A stretch of DNA of 64,000 nt, taken from assembly GCF_024868665.1 (NCBI RefSeq), contig NC_079900.1, positions 376,153-440,152 of the forward strand. Reading direction: 5' to 3'. Shown here piece after piece: positions 55,991-64,000 of this stretch. The notes under the pieces are model-generated. The model was not told where the DNA came from. It did not search any database and saw nothing but the letters and a program-made list of their open reading frames with translations. How positions within the stretch are numbered: the first letter of the stretch is position 1; each line of letters starts with the position of its first letter. This DNA comes from Triplophysa rosa. Taxonomy: Eukaryota; Chordata; Actinopteri; Cypriniformes; Nemacheilidae. The translations under genes were made by a program, and so were the position numbers.

Positions 55991-56340
55991 TTCTTCCTCG
56001 AAGGTTGCTGACGGGGTGGTGGTCTCCCCTTCGATGTCCTCTTCCGGGGTGCCGCCTGGGTAGGGAGCGCCTGGACCGGAGCTGGCTTCGAAGAGGGCCG
56101 GGGCTGCTGGGGAGCAGAGGCCTCACGGGATCTCGAAGGCCTGTGGGCGGCCGAGTCACGGCGGGGTAGGATATGGCTGATCGCCTCCGTCTGCTTCTTC
56201 ACTGCCGAGAACTGCTGAGCGAAGTCCTCGACAGTGTCACCAAACAGCCCACCCTGCGCAATGGGCGCGTCGAGAAAGCGGACTTTCTCGGCGTCGCTCA
56301 TATGCGCAAGGTTAAGCCAGAGGTGCCTCTCCTGGACCAC
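55981..56340 (-). pseudogene. DIRS1 gag, C-terminal fragment
   Basis: QERHLWLNLAHMSDAEKVRF and QGGLFGDTVEDFAQQF match the gag tail of copy A (LRRHLWLTLADM, QGLFGDAVGSFSEKF). A Pro/Arg/Lys-rich end follows. Confidence 0.8.
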
Positions 56341-56341
56341 A

Positions 56342-56518
56342 AGAGTTTCTCTTCAGTGTGAATCATCATGTGTCTCTTAAGGTGACCGCGAGATCTAAAA
56401 CTCTTTCCACACAGTTGACACGTGAATGGTTTCTCTGCAGTGTGAGTTCTCACGTGTATCTGAAGGGCACCTTTACTTTTGAAACTCCTCCCACACTGTT
56501 GACATGTGAATGGTGCAG
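56342..56518 (-). pseudogene. C2H2 zinc-finger fragment (ZNF-5)
   Basis: Two fingers are visible, FTCQQCGRSFKSKGALQIHV and FTCQLCGKSFRSRGHLKRHM, most like fingers 2 and 5 of ZNF-4. It abuts the truncated DIRS1 element. A copy of the ZNF exon 2 lies 4 kb upstream at 60475-60600. Confidence 0.75.
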
Positions 56519-56619
56519 AGCATGTGAGCGGAGCGTGCGAAATATAGTCGGAGCGCGGAGCGGGTTTTTATCCAAAGGACTGGACTTTCTTTGTGTTCTG
56601 TAAAGGGAAAGGTTTTTGC

Positions 56620-56910
56620 AGGTTTGAAATGACAAGAGGGTGATGAAATGATGGCAGAAATTTCATTTTTGGGTGAACTGTCGCTTTAATTTAGTGATTT
56701 TTTCTATTTCTGGGGCTGTGGCATTTCTGCGCTGTTGGAGATGTTACGGGCACGATCTGATGTGTTGCATCTTATTAAAGTGTGCACTGTGTAATATTAA
56801 GGAGGACCTATTGTCAGAAATGCAATATAATATACATAATTATGTCTTCAGAGGTGTATAAACATAACATGACATAACATAATGATGCGTTATGTAAGGC
56901 ACCACCCACT
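56620..56910. repeat. Cyprinid-type interspersed repeat
   Basis: tttttgggtgaactgtcgct ttaat is the end of a repeat that also occurs at 47757-47830. Its other end (tttgaaatgacaagagggtg) appears in the duplicated block at 18265 and 36535. It is followed by tcttcagaggtgtataaac, which recurs inverted near 14800. Confidence 0.55.
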
Positions 56911-58089
56911 GGTCCAATGACGGTATCCAGAGGCGTGGCGAAGGCTTCACACGTGTTCTTGTCTTCCTTTGTTTAGTGAAACAGTATTTGCATGAAAGCA
57001 CATTTCACTTAATTACCTCTATTTTATCTGACTCCAATTTAATAATATCTCGACTTCTCATTTAGTTTACATTTAACTTTTATCATTAATAATTGTGAAA
57101 TTTGGACGGATGTCTGATTCCTCTGTTTTATTCTAAATTACACTCCTTCATCCGATTCTCAATGTCGCTTAGAGTCTCGCGCCGGCCGTTATACGCAGAT
57201 CTCACGGTCACAAACTCGCCAGTCTTGGTCACTGCCAGAGGTTTCTATGACCAGTAATGCTCAGATGGCCGTCTCCAACCAGCTCTTCCTGAAACATTAT
57301 TTGATCTAGTCCCCTTAGACTATGACAACTTAATTAAAGTAAGGATTATTTCCAACCAGAGGTCATGACCACTCCATAGAGATAAATAGACCAATCTTAC
57401 TTCCTCTGACGGTAGCTTTATATAACCATGCCATAGTTTCCTATGTACACTTAGTTAGAATAATATTACAATAACCAGAGGTTTTGGTGACTTGCCCTAT
57501 TTAGATTGGTCAGACAACATATGTGCTGTTCTAAATGGAAACGATAGCCCCTACGGTCTAATTACACTTAAACTAATGCCAAGTAGTTAGCCGGAGCTCT
57601 AGAATCTCATCTGGCGTGCCCAATGCTCCACCTAATACAGGATTCTAGTCCGTCACTAACCTGAACGTAGATTTGCGGTAACAAAGGATATAGCGTGATC
57701 TACTAAAGTTTATAAACTCAGAGCAATACAGAATTAATTCAAACATCATTTATTAGCCAGGTAAGGGAAGCATAATTCAAAATCCAATTCAAGGTTCAAT
57801 TCAATAATCAATATAATTCAATAACAAATAATAGAAAATCAGAAGAAATAAAGCAAAGAGAAGTTCAATGTTGCATACCTGGCAAGAGACGACACACAGG
57901 GATTTGTGCGGGAGATCTGGCTACAGATTCCCAGATATTTTTGTCAACTTCCCTTAAATACCAAACCTGAACAAAACATTATGTAAATATTCTTTAGAGT
58001 TAGGAATTTGGCTGTGATTGGGTCTTGTGACCCCTGGGGCTGTACTTAATCTGCATACAGTAGGTGATTGTGTTAGCTCAGTAGGGAGT
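56911..58089. other. No gene identified
   Basis: This is mixed sequence without recognisable coding content. It may be part of an old retroelement but I cannot show it. Confidence 0.35.
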
Positions 58090-58310
58090 TTGCTGTACTG
58101 GAGGGAGTCCGTTGTTTCTCAAAGGAAGGTGTCCTTTTGGTTCAGGTTTCTCACTGTACTGAGAGATGCTCCCTGTCCTTTTCCAGAGATGATTATCTTT
58201 AGATCAGGAATTGGTGTGTTGTTCTTTCAGGAAGGAGTGCCCTTTTGGCCTAGGTTCCCCACTGTGCTTAGAACCATTCTTTGTTTCTCAGGAGAAGAAT
58301 AGTCTCTGGT
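58090..58310. repeat. Diverged tandem repeat, about 115-bp period
   Basis: ggaaggtgtccttttggttcaggtttctc is echoed by ggaaggagtgcccttttggcctaggttcccc about 115 bases later, and a third partial unit follows. Confidence 0.55.
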
Positions 58311-58359
58311 CGGGACATCTTGGCTCCGACCTTACAGTTGTGTTTGTATTACTTTAGAA

Positions 58360-58930
58360 CAGGGGTCGGCAACCGGTGGCTCTCGAGCCGCATGTGGATT
58401 TTCTGGCCCCCTGCAGTCTTTATAAGACCCTCTTTATGCCTGGTATTATTTGGTCGATCGGATCACAAGTGGACGAAAGAAGCACATACCCGTTTACACC
58501 TGCTGCCGTAATCCGTCTATTTTGTTCACTTTTGACCACTTCTGTCCTGATTTCTTCAAGAACATTTTGAAAAAGCATACACATTTACCCAGCCATGCAC
58601 CCTGGCTGGGTAAATGTATGTGCTTTTTCAGATATTTATTTTGAAAAGACGAAATAAGTGCATGCAATGTACATATGAGTGCGACCGGGATGACAGAAAA
58701 AAAAACTTACAGAGAGCCGTGGTTTCATTTCTGCTTTGACAGATGTGACAGCGCCGAACACTGCATGCATGTGTTAAATGGAATGGTGAAAAAACATTCT
58801 GCTTGGTATGTTTTTCGTCCTTAAACCAAACTTTCGTTGTCCACGTCGACAGGCAATGACCACTAGGCGTCAGTGTCCGCGCGTGTTGCTTATGTAACGA
58901 AGACAAGAGCCGAAGAAGCAGCAGCTGGTT
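58360..58930. mobile_element. hAT-like end and downstream repeat
   Basis: The left end CAGGGGTCGGCAACC is typical of hAT elements. No matching right end was found, so the boundary is approximate and it may be a fragment. Confidence 0.4.
58569..58629. repeat. 27-bp hairpin with 7-base loop
   Basis: The arms 58569-58595 and 58603-58629 are complementary except for two positions (catacac versus gtatgtg region). Either strand would fold into a miRNA-precursor-like stem. Confidence 0.75.
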
Positions 58931-59040
58931 TGAGAAGCATTAGCAGTGATCGCGGCAAGTAAACACAGTCACTTTTGTTGCAGCTTGAGATGTTAAATAC
59001 AGAAGAACAAATAATTTACTTAGATAATTCATTCGGAAAT

Positions 59041-59235
59041 GCGTTTGAGTAAACATGATGCTATCGCTGAGTTTTTTTTTTACCTTAGCGAGGGGTTCAA
59101 ACAGACCAATCAGAGCGCGTGCGGTCCACGTAAGGTCCGCGTTGAGTTTACACGTTGTTACATTTTTGGAGAGGTGCATGTCAGGCTACGCACAGCCTAC
59201 GGCGTAGGTACGGCATAGGTCCTACACACCACAAT
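59041..59235. mobile_element. Harbinger-type MITE fragment
   Basis: It contains ggtccacgtaaggtccgcgt and the inverted end ggcataggtcctac, matching the element at 30641-31232 in reverse orientation. Confidence 0.65.
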
Positions 59236-59409
59236 AAATTACGCTTTAGTGCTTGGAAAGGGAGGGATGGACTGAGCCATTTGTTGCAATTTGCAACCTC
59301 ACCGCTAGATGCCATTAAAATCTACTGTATTGCACTTGCAAAGCCAATTTTAATTCTCAAGGAACACGTTCATTCAATGCACTGCCAGTTGTTTACCATG
59401 TATTTAAAT

Positions 59410-60081
59410 TAGGGATGCTCATTTCGGTTAATTTCCCTAACCGAGAACCGGCACTCGTTAACTGATAAGACTTAAATTATTAATTGGAATGAAATAAAAA
59501 TACATGCTGCTTCTCATTTCAAAGGCTGCGTCCTCCGGAGGTCGCGTTTGTCCATCAGAATACGCCTTCGCATGCGACATCCGGAGGACGCAGACTTCGA
59601 AATGAGAACACAGCTACAGTTGACGAAGGTCTGTGACTCGTTAAAATTACAAACATTTTTTTCACAGATTTATTTTAACATGCAAACAGCAGCATAACGA
59701 TTACATCAACAACAGCACCTGCATTCACATATTATCACATTTTCACAAACCTGCAGCATTTTGGACAATAGAGAAAAACTAAAATAATATAAATTCAAAG
59801 CATAAAGTAAACAGGCAAGAAAAAAACTGAATTAATTAACAAATGATGACAAAACGAAAATACTGAAGAACCGGCAAAGTTTATTTCCGTCAGAAAGTTT
59901 TTTCATCAAATAAAAATAGCAGGCCTACCTCAATCCAAAGCTTGGAGTTTTTATTTAATAACGTAACATGTTTACGTGTTGTGGTGACAGTCTGGAGCCT
60001 GTTGACAATTAGAAAAACTGAAAACACCCTTTCAGATGGCACCATGAATGCAGAGATAACGCCAGAGGAATAGCCTTTCAT
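59410..60081 (-). pseudogene. hAT element remnant with transposase C-terminus
   Basis: TAGGGATGCTCATTTCGG at 59410 looks like a hAT end. The minus strand at 59890-60081 reads SSGVISAFMVPSERVFSVF and continues to LLNKNSKLW. VPSERVFS is the hallmark of the hAT dimerisation domain. The rest of the transposase is not recognisable. Confidence 0.5.
59511..59608. repeat. Small inverted-repeat element
   Basis: The 35-bp arms 59511-59545 and 59574-59608 (ttctcatttc..ctgcgtcctccgga) pair with three mismatches around a 28-base loop. It is a foldback MITE-like unit. Confidence 0.75.
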
Positions 60082-60470
60082 TTGCTTTCCAGCCAGGATT
60101 AATATCCATTCACGAGTTCACCTGCGCAGATAAACAGCTGTGTTGCAGGGATAGTAATGATAGAGCATGGGTATGCAGTTTATGCGTATTTGGCGTGCTG
60201 TACAAGGAGCGGGCTCCGAGCTTGCCGGATCTATCCGAACCCGGAGCACTCTACCCGGGTCAGGGCAAGTGCGCCGGGCTCAGAACCGGCACGAGCCCAG
60301 AACAACACAGTTAACACATGTTTAGCATATTTTCTTTCACCATACAGAAAACTAGTAACATGTATGACTTAATAGTTATTTAAAAACATATTATGTGATT
60401 TAACTACAGCTGCTAAATGAAAGCTGTATTATTCCTCCAATGTCAAAATAAAGATTAAAAACAGACACTA
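60082..60470. other. No gene identified
   Basis: A GC-rich stretch (60200-60300) lies within AT-rich DNA. I see no motif I can name. Confidence 0.35.
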
Positions 60471-60474
60471 ACCT

Positions 60475-60600
60475 CTTTTTCCTCAGTATCCTTATGTTCT
60501 CAAGCTTCTCTTCCTCCAACAACAGTATGAAGAACTCCTGAAGTGATTTTCTGCTTGTTTGTCTCTCACATTTATTGGTGGATTGCTGTAGGAGGAGCTT
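60475..60600 (-). pseudogene. Relic of zinc-finger gene exon 2
   Basis: It matches 26095-26240 (cttctcttcctccaacaaca, gtggattgctgtaggaggag) and keeps a donor-like AAAGAG|GTTAGTG. An internal deletion has removed the bases that hold the start ATG in ZNF-2 and ZNF-3. Confidence 0.7.
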
Positions 60601-60990
60601 TACTTTCTGCTTAGGTTAGCACTACCTTAGTTCCTTGTTCTTAACATCTGGAACATACTGATATCGAGTTCAAACACTTCAAGTCGTAACTCTCACTGGC
60701 AATTAAGTGACATAAGTGAGAAACATAATAAGCAGGATATAATGCATAAAACAGTGTGGGATACTATGTGTGGGACACAGGCAAAACCTAAATTCTCACA
60801 ATGGCCACTTTAAGACCAACAAGCAGTCTTACAAACAACCCTGTGTCCCTTAAAAGAAACAAAACATACTTTAAATGTACAAAACTGATAAATATAAAAA
60901 CTATTGCCTTCAGCATATTTTTATTTAGTTTTCTGTTTGCAAACTGTTATGAGATAAATAATCAAACAAAGAAATAATGAAATAAAGATA
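60601..60990. other. No gene identified
   Basis: This is AT-rich sequence. I see nothing I can name. Confidence 0.35.
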
Positions 60991-60994
60991 TTGA

Positions 60995-61155
60995 TATTGT
61001 ACTAGAAAAAGTAGTGTCCACTCAGTTGTGCTCTTTCTTACAAAATAATGACATACACGAAGAATTCCAGTCAGGCTTTAGACCGCATCATAGTACTGAA
61101 ACTGCACTCGCTAAAATTACAAACGACCTGCTTATAGCATCAGATAAAGCATCAC
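60995..61155 (+). mobile_element. L2-type LINE RT fragment (copy F, 5' piece)
   Basis: gaagaattccagtcaggctt and [14 protein letters not shown] correspond to copy A from about 1945 to 2090. It breaks off at 61156 into unrelated sequence. Confidence 0.8.
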
Positions 61156-61156
61156 C

Positions 61157-61590
61157 CCCTACCGCCGGTTCTGGTTCTAACTCATACGTATGGACATAAT
61201 CATCCCCGTCATCATCAGTATCAAATGCAGATTCCCACACTTGATAATGATCCTCCGGATGATAACCTTCCAGTGTGACTCTAACCATCATAGTCTGGTT
61301 AACTTCGGTCTTACATTGTGCCAACATCACCTAATAAGTCCCCTGTCTTGTCAAAGAAGTAACAGAGTGCATAACACAACTAACAATACACTGTAGGATA
61401 CAAGGCACAATCAATAGGAGGGATAGTAGTAACAACAATTGGGATCACAGTACTGATCATCCAGCCTCCTCATCCCCCCGAGAGTCCGTTTATCCATTCC
61501 AACTATGTTGCATCAGCTTTCTCAGACTCCGGGATGGATTGCCTCATATGTGTCACAATATCCGGAATATTGTCCGAGTAATTCTCACAC
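61157..61590 (-). pseudogene. Possible retroviral env C-terminal relic
   Basis: On the minus strand, a stretch with a Trp/Gly-rich juxtamembrane segment is followed by a hydrophobic segment and then an acidic tail (readable at 61156-61330). This is the layout of a retroviral transmembrane protein end. Several stop codons interrupt it. No LTR or other viral gene was identified nearby. The assignment rests on the general pattern only. Confidence 0.3.
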
Positions 61591-61917
61591 TTATCCTAAA
61601 TATCCTAAATGTGTGCTCTCACTGAGCGTGTGTGTGTGTGCGTACTTGTCCGTGCGCATCCGTGTGTGTGTCTCTGTGTCTGTGTGTGCGTGTTGTGTGT
61701 GTGGAGTGTTTTGTGTGTGGGTGTGTCTCTGTGTCTCTGTGTGTGCGTGTTGTGTGTGTGGGTGTGTCTGTCTTCTGTGTTTTCAACCTTTTCTTGTTTT
61801 TGCAGGTACAACTTTGATTGTTTTGCTTGTAGTCAATGTGTCTCATGTACAGCTGCTTTGTAACAATGAAAATTGTAAAAGCGCTATATAAATAAAGTTG
61901 AGTTGAGTTGAGTTATC
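61591..61917 (+). mobile_element. L2-type LINE 3' UTR (copy F, 3' piece)
   Basis: From cctaaatgtgtgctctcact through GT-rich DNA to gcgctatataaataaagttg agttgagttg, it matches the 3' end of copy A closely. Confidence 0.85.
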
Positions 61918-62009
61918 GAAACGATGCCATGGCGAATGTGTGCCGTAATCAAAGCTAAAGGTGGTCCAATGAAATATTAGTGTGACTCTTTTTTTGGACG
62001 GGCAGTGTA
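61918..62009 (-). mobile_element. Tc1-like transposon end fragment
   Basis: This is the reverse complement of 9054-9150, ending tttttttggacgggcagtgta. Only one end of the element is left, next to the LINE tail. Confidence 0.75.
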
Positions 62010-63170
62010 TATATAGTTCGATTTATTGTATTGAACTAGTACAACACCAACTAAACTACATAACATGATGTCTTATTTACACAAGAACATTGATTATAGA
62101 GGTTTAATTTGAAAAAAGGAGAATTGGAACATTTTTATTATAGTTAAAACAGGGAAAAAATGCAGACAATGTATTTTATCCCTTAGCTCGTTTATTATAA
62201 AACTAAAGACTTTGAACTCTTGTTGAATAAATCAAATTAAAATAGCTTTTGTAGAAATGATAGCAGAAATCAAAGTAAATAACTGTCAAATTTTATTTAA
62301 AATTAAATTTTATTTATATAGCGCTTTTCACAATGTGCATTGTTGCGAAGCAGCTTAACAGGAGAAAATAAGACAGAAAAACACAGTAAGGTAAAACACA
62401 GCACAGTGCATGGTGTTTATAGACCAAGCAAGATCATTCTAGTAAATAATATCTAATAAATGCAGTCTCCCGGTGAGCAAGCCAACACGGCCCTGCTGTG
62501 GTGAGGAACCCAAACTCCAATGATGAATAAATGGACATTTTCATAAATACTGTCTCTCCATTTGACTTTAATTCAATAACTCAGAATTCAAAATAAATTC
62601 ACTGAGAAATTCTAGAAAAACTTTATTTTATCACTAAATTGGGTTAGACAAACTCAAAATCTCTGCTGTGAATTATCTCTTCAATCTTCTGCAGTTTCAG
62701 TGAAGTGAGAACGTGCGTCTTTGACTTTCATAGATGTCCATTTGTTTGCAGGTCAACATTTACATCAAACCATTTAACTTCTCTCTCCATCTGCACTCCA
62801 CCGCCCTGCATGTAGAGAAAGAAATGAATGAAACACACACCTACATGAATCTCACATATAACCAGCTGTAATCTAACACTGTAGATGAATAATAAAAGTC
62901 AGGATATAGTTGAATATAGTCTGTGTTTTTGATGGTTTGCACACAAAACGTCTCCTCGCCGCTTTATATAATTCAAGCTGAACCCTGGAGTGACGTGGAC
63001 TATTTTAACGATGTCTTGACTCACTTTCAGCGCTTTGAAGTTTGGTTTCATTGATGTCTATGGAGGAGTCAGAAAGATCCCAGACCTCTTCAAAACGATC
63101 TTAATCTGTGTTCTGAAGATAAACGGAGGTCCAAGGGTTGACCAACGACTTGAGGTTGAGTAACTCATGA
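62010..63170. repeat. Segmental duplication, partner of 27690-28650
   Basis: It aligns along its length apart from the LINE fragment at 62297-62532. It keeps the empty site of the LTR found at 28651. Confidence 0.85.
62297..62532 (-). mobile_element. L2-type LINE 3' UTR fragment
   Basis: On the minus strand it ends attgtgaaaagcgctatata aataaa, the L2 tail. It is absent from the partner segment at 27960-27990, so it is a later insertion. Confidence 0.7.
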
Positions 63171-63292
63171 CAGAGTATCCTTTTAAGAAATCCTTTTCCC
63201 CTATTTCCCATCCTCAAGTCGTTGGTCAACCCTCGGACCTCCGTTTATCTTCAGAACACAGATTAAGATCGTTTTGAAGAGGTCCGGGATCT
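63075..63292. repeat. 80-bp inverted repeat
   Basis: The arms 63075-63154 and 63213-63292 are complementary with two mismatches, separated by 58 bases. The first arm is part of the segmental duplication; the second is an inverted copy of it. Confidence 0.9.
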
Positions 63293-63297
63293 TTGAT

Positions 63298-63715
63298 TAT
63301 ATGTGACCCTGTCTGTGAAACCTCAGCTGAAGTCATTTTTGGAATCGAAAGTTTTGATATCTAATTAAAGAGATGATGATCCTAATCGAATCGTGAGACC
63401 AGTGATGATTCACAGTTACAAAAAATGAGGTTACACCAATTTCACCAGTATTCCCTTTCCGGTGCACTAGGAGTGGTTCATCATGTAGGACATCATGGCT
63501 TTGTCCAAATACCCTCACTTGGTGTCTTGGACACTAGAGAGCGCATGCACGCGACAGGACCTTAGAGCTCAAGACTGTCCCATGTCTTACAAATGCCAAA
63601 GTGCAGTTCCCTTAAGGCACAGTGAACCCACACCATCTTGAATAGCGCTTCAGAGCAGTATTCAGGTCTAATTGTTTCCCATCATGCATCATGTTCTGGA
63701 TATAAATCATTCGAC
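63298..63715. repeat. Repeat shared with 31240-31625
   Basis: gtgaccctgtctgtgaaacc, gaatcgtgagaccagtga and cttgaatagcgcttcagagc are common to both. Confidence 0.75.
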
Positions 63716-64000
63716 TTTTTTCCCGGGTCTCGCGGGATGTTGCGGATAGGTTTCCAGTGTAAGTTACACCACCACTCTTTAAGGTTATATCTTTATTTAT
63801 TCTATGTTTGGCTAACATGTGTTTTTCTTTGATGCAGCTGCTTTGAGACAATACAAATAAAGAGGCCTGGGGATGATGCATCGCTGTCTAGAATCGATAC
63901 TGAAACGCAAAGGCTTCGGTTCTGTGTTTTATGTACAGCTCTTCCGTGAACTTCATCTCTTTGATCAGTAGGAAGTACTGCTCGATGTAAAATTACTACG
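63716..64000. other. No gene identified
   Basis: gcagctgctttgagacaata with caaataaag near 63835-63860 resembles a decayed L2 tail. Otherwise I see nothing I can name. Confidence 0.4.

Larger units (their letters stand above)
53359..56340 (-). mobile_element. DIRS1-like element, deleted (copy B)
   Basis: On the minus strand from high to low coordinates: the gag C-terminus, reverse transcriptase, the recombinase C-terminus, and the 3' region. The inverted repeats ctcggttacgtatgtaacct and their complement are at about 53365-53391 and 53612-53640. A deletion near 54750 joins RT (LKLFQRLLG) to the recombinase (PSVLCPLRALRLYL), removing RNase H/MT and the recombinase N-terminus. The 5' end stops at 56340 against a zinc-finger fragment. 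It belongs to a different subfamily from copy A. Confidence 0.85.

Noticed and set aside
55514..56169. Plus-strand frames opposite the DIRS1 copy B gag/RT
   Set aside because: The coding motifs are on the minus strand; these are GC-rich shadows.
61605..61863. Cys/Val-rich open frame near 61.7 kb
   Set aside because: It reads through (TG)n DNA in the LINE 3' UTR, as do similar frames at 3723 and 13110.

Overview
The window looks like a stretch of teleost genome, most probably a cyprinid fish. The evidence is an L2-type LINE family with the fish 3' tail (gcgctatataaataaa), DIRS1-type tyrosine-recombinase retrotransposons, many hAT, Tc1 and PIF/Harbinger elements, a tRNA-headed SINE, and a cluster of C2H2 zinc-finger genes with short acidic N-termini that use vertebrate splice sites. 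No prokaryotic gene organisation is present. Almost all of the sequence is transposable elements nested in one another. The host genes are few, on the minus strand, and mostly damaged. The family assignments were made by reading motifs; no database search was possible.

Layout. 1-4.9 kb: a minus-strand HMGXB3/SWIM-like gene with well-resolved splice junctions. A 5'-truncated L2 LINE (1859-3964) interrupts it and one exon carries an in-frame stop. 4.96-7.31 kb: a short, very young LTR retrotransposon with 571-bp LTRs and a perfect 5-bp target duplication. 7.66-8.13 kb: a Harbinger-type MITE. 9.05-9.6 kb: a decayed Tc1 element. 9.99-13.58 kb: an autonomous-type hAT element with a broken transposase, itself hit by an L2 copy that holds an assembly gap. 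15.8-27.2 kb: three minus-strand zinc-finger genes (ZNF-1, -2, -3). A 4.9-kb hAT insertion with a perfect 8-bp target duplication lies in the intron of ZNF-3 and contains LINEs and a SINE. 28.65-29.97 kb: a probable solo LTR whose empty site survives in a paralogous copy at 63.1 kb. 30-34.6 kb: MITEs and a Tc1 element with a LINE inside. 34.7-36.3 kb: a fourth zinc-finger gene (ZNF-4) with two stops. 37.2-42.7 kb: a nearly complete DIRS1-like element with intact RNase H/MT and tyrosine recombinase ORFs. 42.7-47.0 kb: an endonuclease/RT LINE split by a non-autonomous hAT with a perfect 8-bp target duplication. 48.1-52.5 kb: hAT-N, other repeats, and a second copy of the zinc-finger promoter/exon 1. 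52.9-56.5 kb: a Harbinger transposase fragment, a deleted minus-strand DIRS1 copy and a two-finger ZNF remnant. 56.6-64 kb: repeats, a possible retroviral env relic, and a copy of the 27.7-28.65 kb segment.

The history can be partly read from the breakpoints. A zinc-finger gene duplicated repeatedly, carrying its promoter, exon 2 and intron. A hAT element entered the intron before at least one duplication, because ZNF-1 and ZNF-3 share its left end. Later rearrangements fused the 3' end of ZNF-3 to the start exon of ZNF-2. A 1.08-kb near-identical duplication (18.06-19.13 and 36.33-37.40 kb) ends exactly at a single N next to an indel-rich patch, so that part of the assembly should be treated with caution. 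I see no convincing evidence for a wholly unknown system. The most interesting items are the DIRS1 element with its intact recombinase, the ZNF cluster with readable insertion events, and the fusion gene.
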